Source: Nocardioides sp. (lineage in GTDB: Bacteria; Actinomycetota; Actinomycetes; Propionibacteriales; Nocardioidaceae). From it: a stretch of 19,785 nucleotides of DNA. Location of the stretch: contig DOWL01000147.1 in assembly GCA_003519585.1 (NCBI GenBank), positions 23,087-42,871 on the forward strand. The letters are read 5' to 3'. A program made the position numbers and the translations under genes. Below the pieces are notes generated by a model, which was not told the origin of the DNA, ran no database searches, and saw only the letters and a list, made by a program, of their open reading frames with translations. Positions within the stretch are counted from its first letter, which is position 1. Every line of letters begins with the position of its first letter. This document shows, piece after piece, positions 19,474 to 19,785 of this stretch.

Positions 19474-19785
19474 GCGGTCACCCGCTGACGCCAACTCCAC
19501 CCCGCGAGCAGCAGACCGCCGACCGGGATCTCGAGCCCGAACGTCAGCGCTCGATAGATCAACACCCCGGCGGCGACACCGGCCGGATCGGCACCGGGCG
19601 CCAACATGAGTGCGCCGGCCAGCCCCACCTCGACCAGGCCGACCCCGCCCGGCGTGAGCCCGACGAGGGTCGCGAGCCGTTCGGCGCAGAAGGCGACCAG
19701 CACCAGGTGCCACGGGACGCCTGCGCCGGTCACCGCCAGGCAGGCCTCGAGGAGCGCGAAGAGCAAGAGCGTGTAGAGCGCCATC
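19470..19785 (-). CDS. YbhN/LPG-synthase-type membrane protein, C-terminal part (5' end outside the window)
   Basis: About 104 residues are visible and the frame runs off the right edge; the Met at 19784 is probably internal. The visible part has three to four hydrophobic helices (YTLLLFALLEACLAV; WHLVLVAFCAERLATLVG). It includes the family signature TPGGVGLVEVGLAG, close to the TPGG-x-G-x-x-E motif of lysylphosphatidylglycerol-synthase membrane domains and YbhN flippase-like proteins. The chain ends in WSWRQRVTA. The stop overlaps the glycosyltransferase ATG, so the two are one operon. A flippase or lipid-handling role for the glycosyltransferase product is an inference. Confidence 0.82.
   Translation of the reverse strand, partial: MALYTLLLFALLEACLAVTGAGVPWHLVLVAFCAERLATLVGLTPGGVGLVEVGLAGALMLAPGADPAGVAAGVLIYRALTFGLEIPVGGLLLAGWSWRQRVTA

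Noticed and set aside
18406..19488. 360-codon plus-strand frame opposite the GT4 gene
   Set aside because: Low-complexity His/Arg/Asp-rich translation; the minus strand encodes an intact GT4 enzyme with its E-x7-E motif.

Overview
The window is GC-rich DNA from an actinobacterium. The evidence is the strong G/C third-position codon bias, GTG starts, stacked ATGA/GTGA gene junctions, a LytR-CpsA-Psr protein, a class F-like sortase, ribonuclease J and many TANNNT boxes 6-7 nt before a start codon (leaderless transcription). The style fits Nocardioides or a relative (Propionibacteriales), but that is an inference from gene content. No phage, insertion sequence, integron or CRISPR array was found.

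Layout, left to right. 1-93 (-): 5' end of an unidentified gene. 182-1861 (+): ribonuclease J. 1862-2073: hairpin-rich convergent spacer holding one copy of a dispersed repeat. 2074-3552 (-): LCP cell-wall ligase followed by a coupled 56-residue gene. 3686-8304 (-): a secreted protein with 18 ELWxxDGT repeats, overlapping a TIGR03032/DUF4915 gene. 8493-8568 (+): tRNA-Arg(CCU). 8618-10771 (-): DUF4397 secreted protein, lipoprotein-type sortase and single-pass anchored protein. 10904-14533 (-): crotonase, family III CoA-transferase and YtcJ-like amidohydrolase, all overlapping. 14601-15863 (+): COG4705-like membrane protein with an extra exported domain. 16112-16968 (-): HepT/MntA toxin-antitoxin pair, the antitoxin fused to an XRE DNA-binding domain. 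17079-17453 (+): small unknown membrane protein. 17454-17563: second copy of the dispersed repeat. 17564-19785 (-): YbhN-like membrane protein (partial), GT4 glycosyltransferase and PIG-L deacetylase.

Most units are tightly packed operons whose genes probably act together: three envelope or surface loci (LCP; DUF4397-sortase; glycosyltransferase-deacetylase-YbhN), one CoA-ester catabolic operon, and one giant secreted repeat protein with a cytosolic-looking partner.

The items most worth follow-up are four. First, a CAGGT-N6-CAGGT direct repeat sits at exactly the same distance from a -10-like box and from the ATG of two separate membrane-protein genes, suggesting a small regulon. Second, two adjacent CoA enzymes both look circularly rearranged. 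Third, the ELWxxDGT/TIGR03032 pair has no known function. Fourth, the XRE-MntA/HepT locus carries an inverted-repeat operator inside its own promoter.
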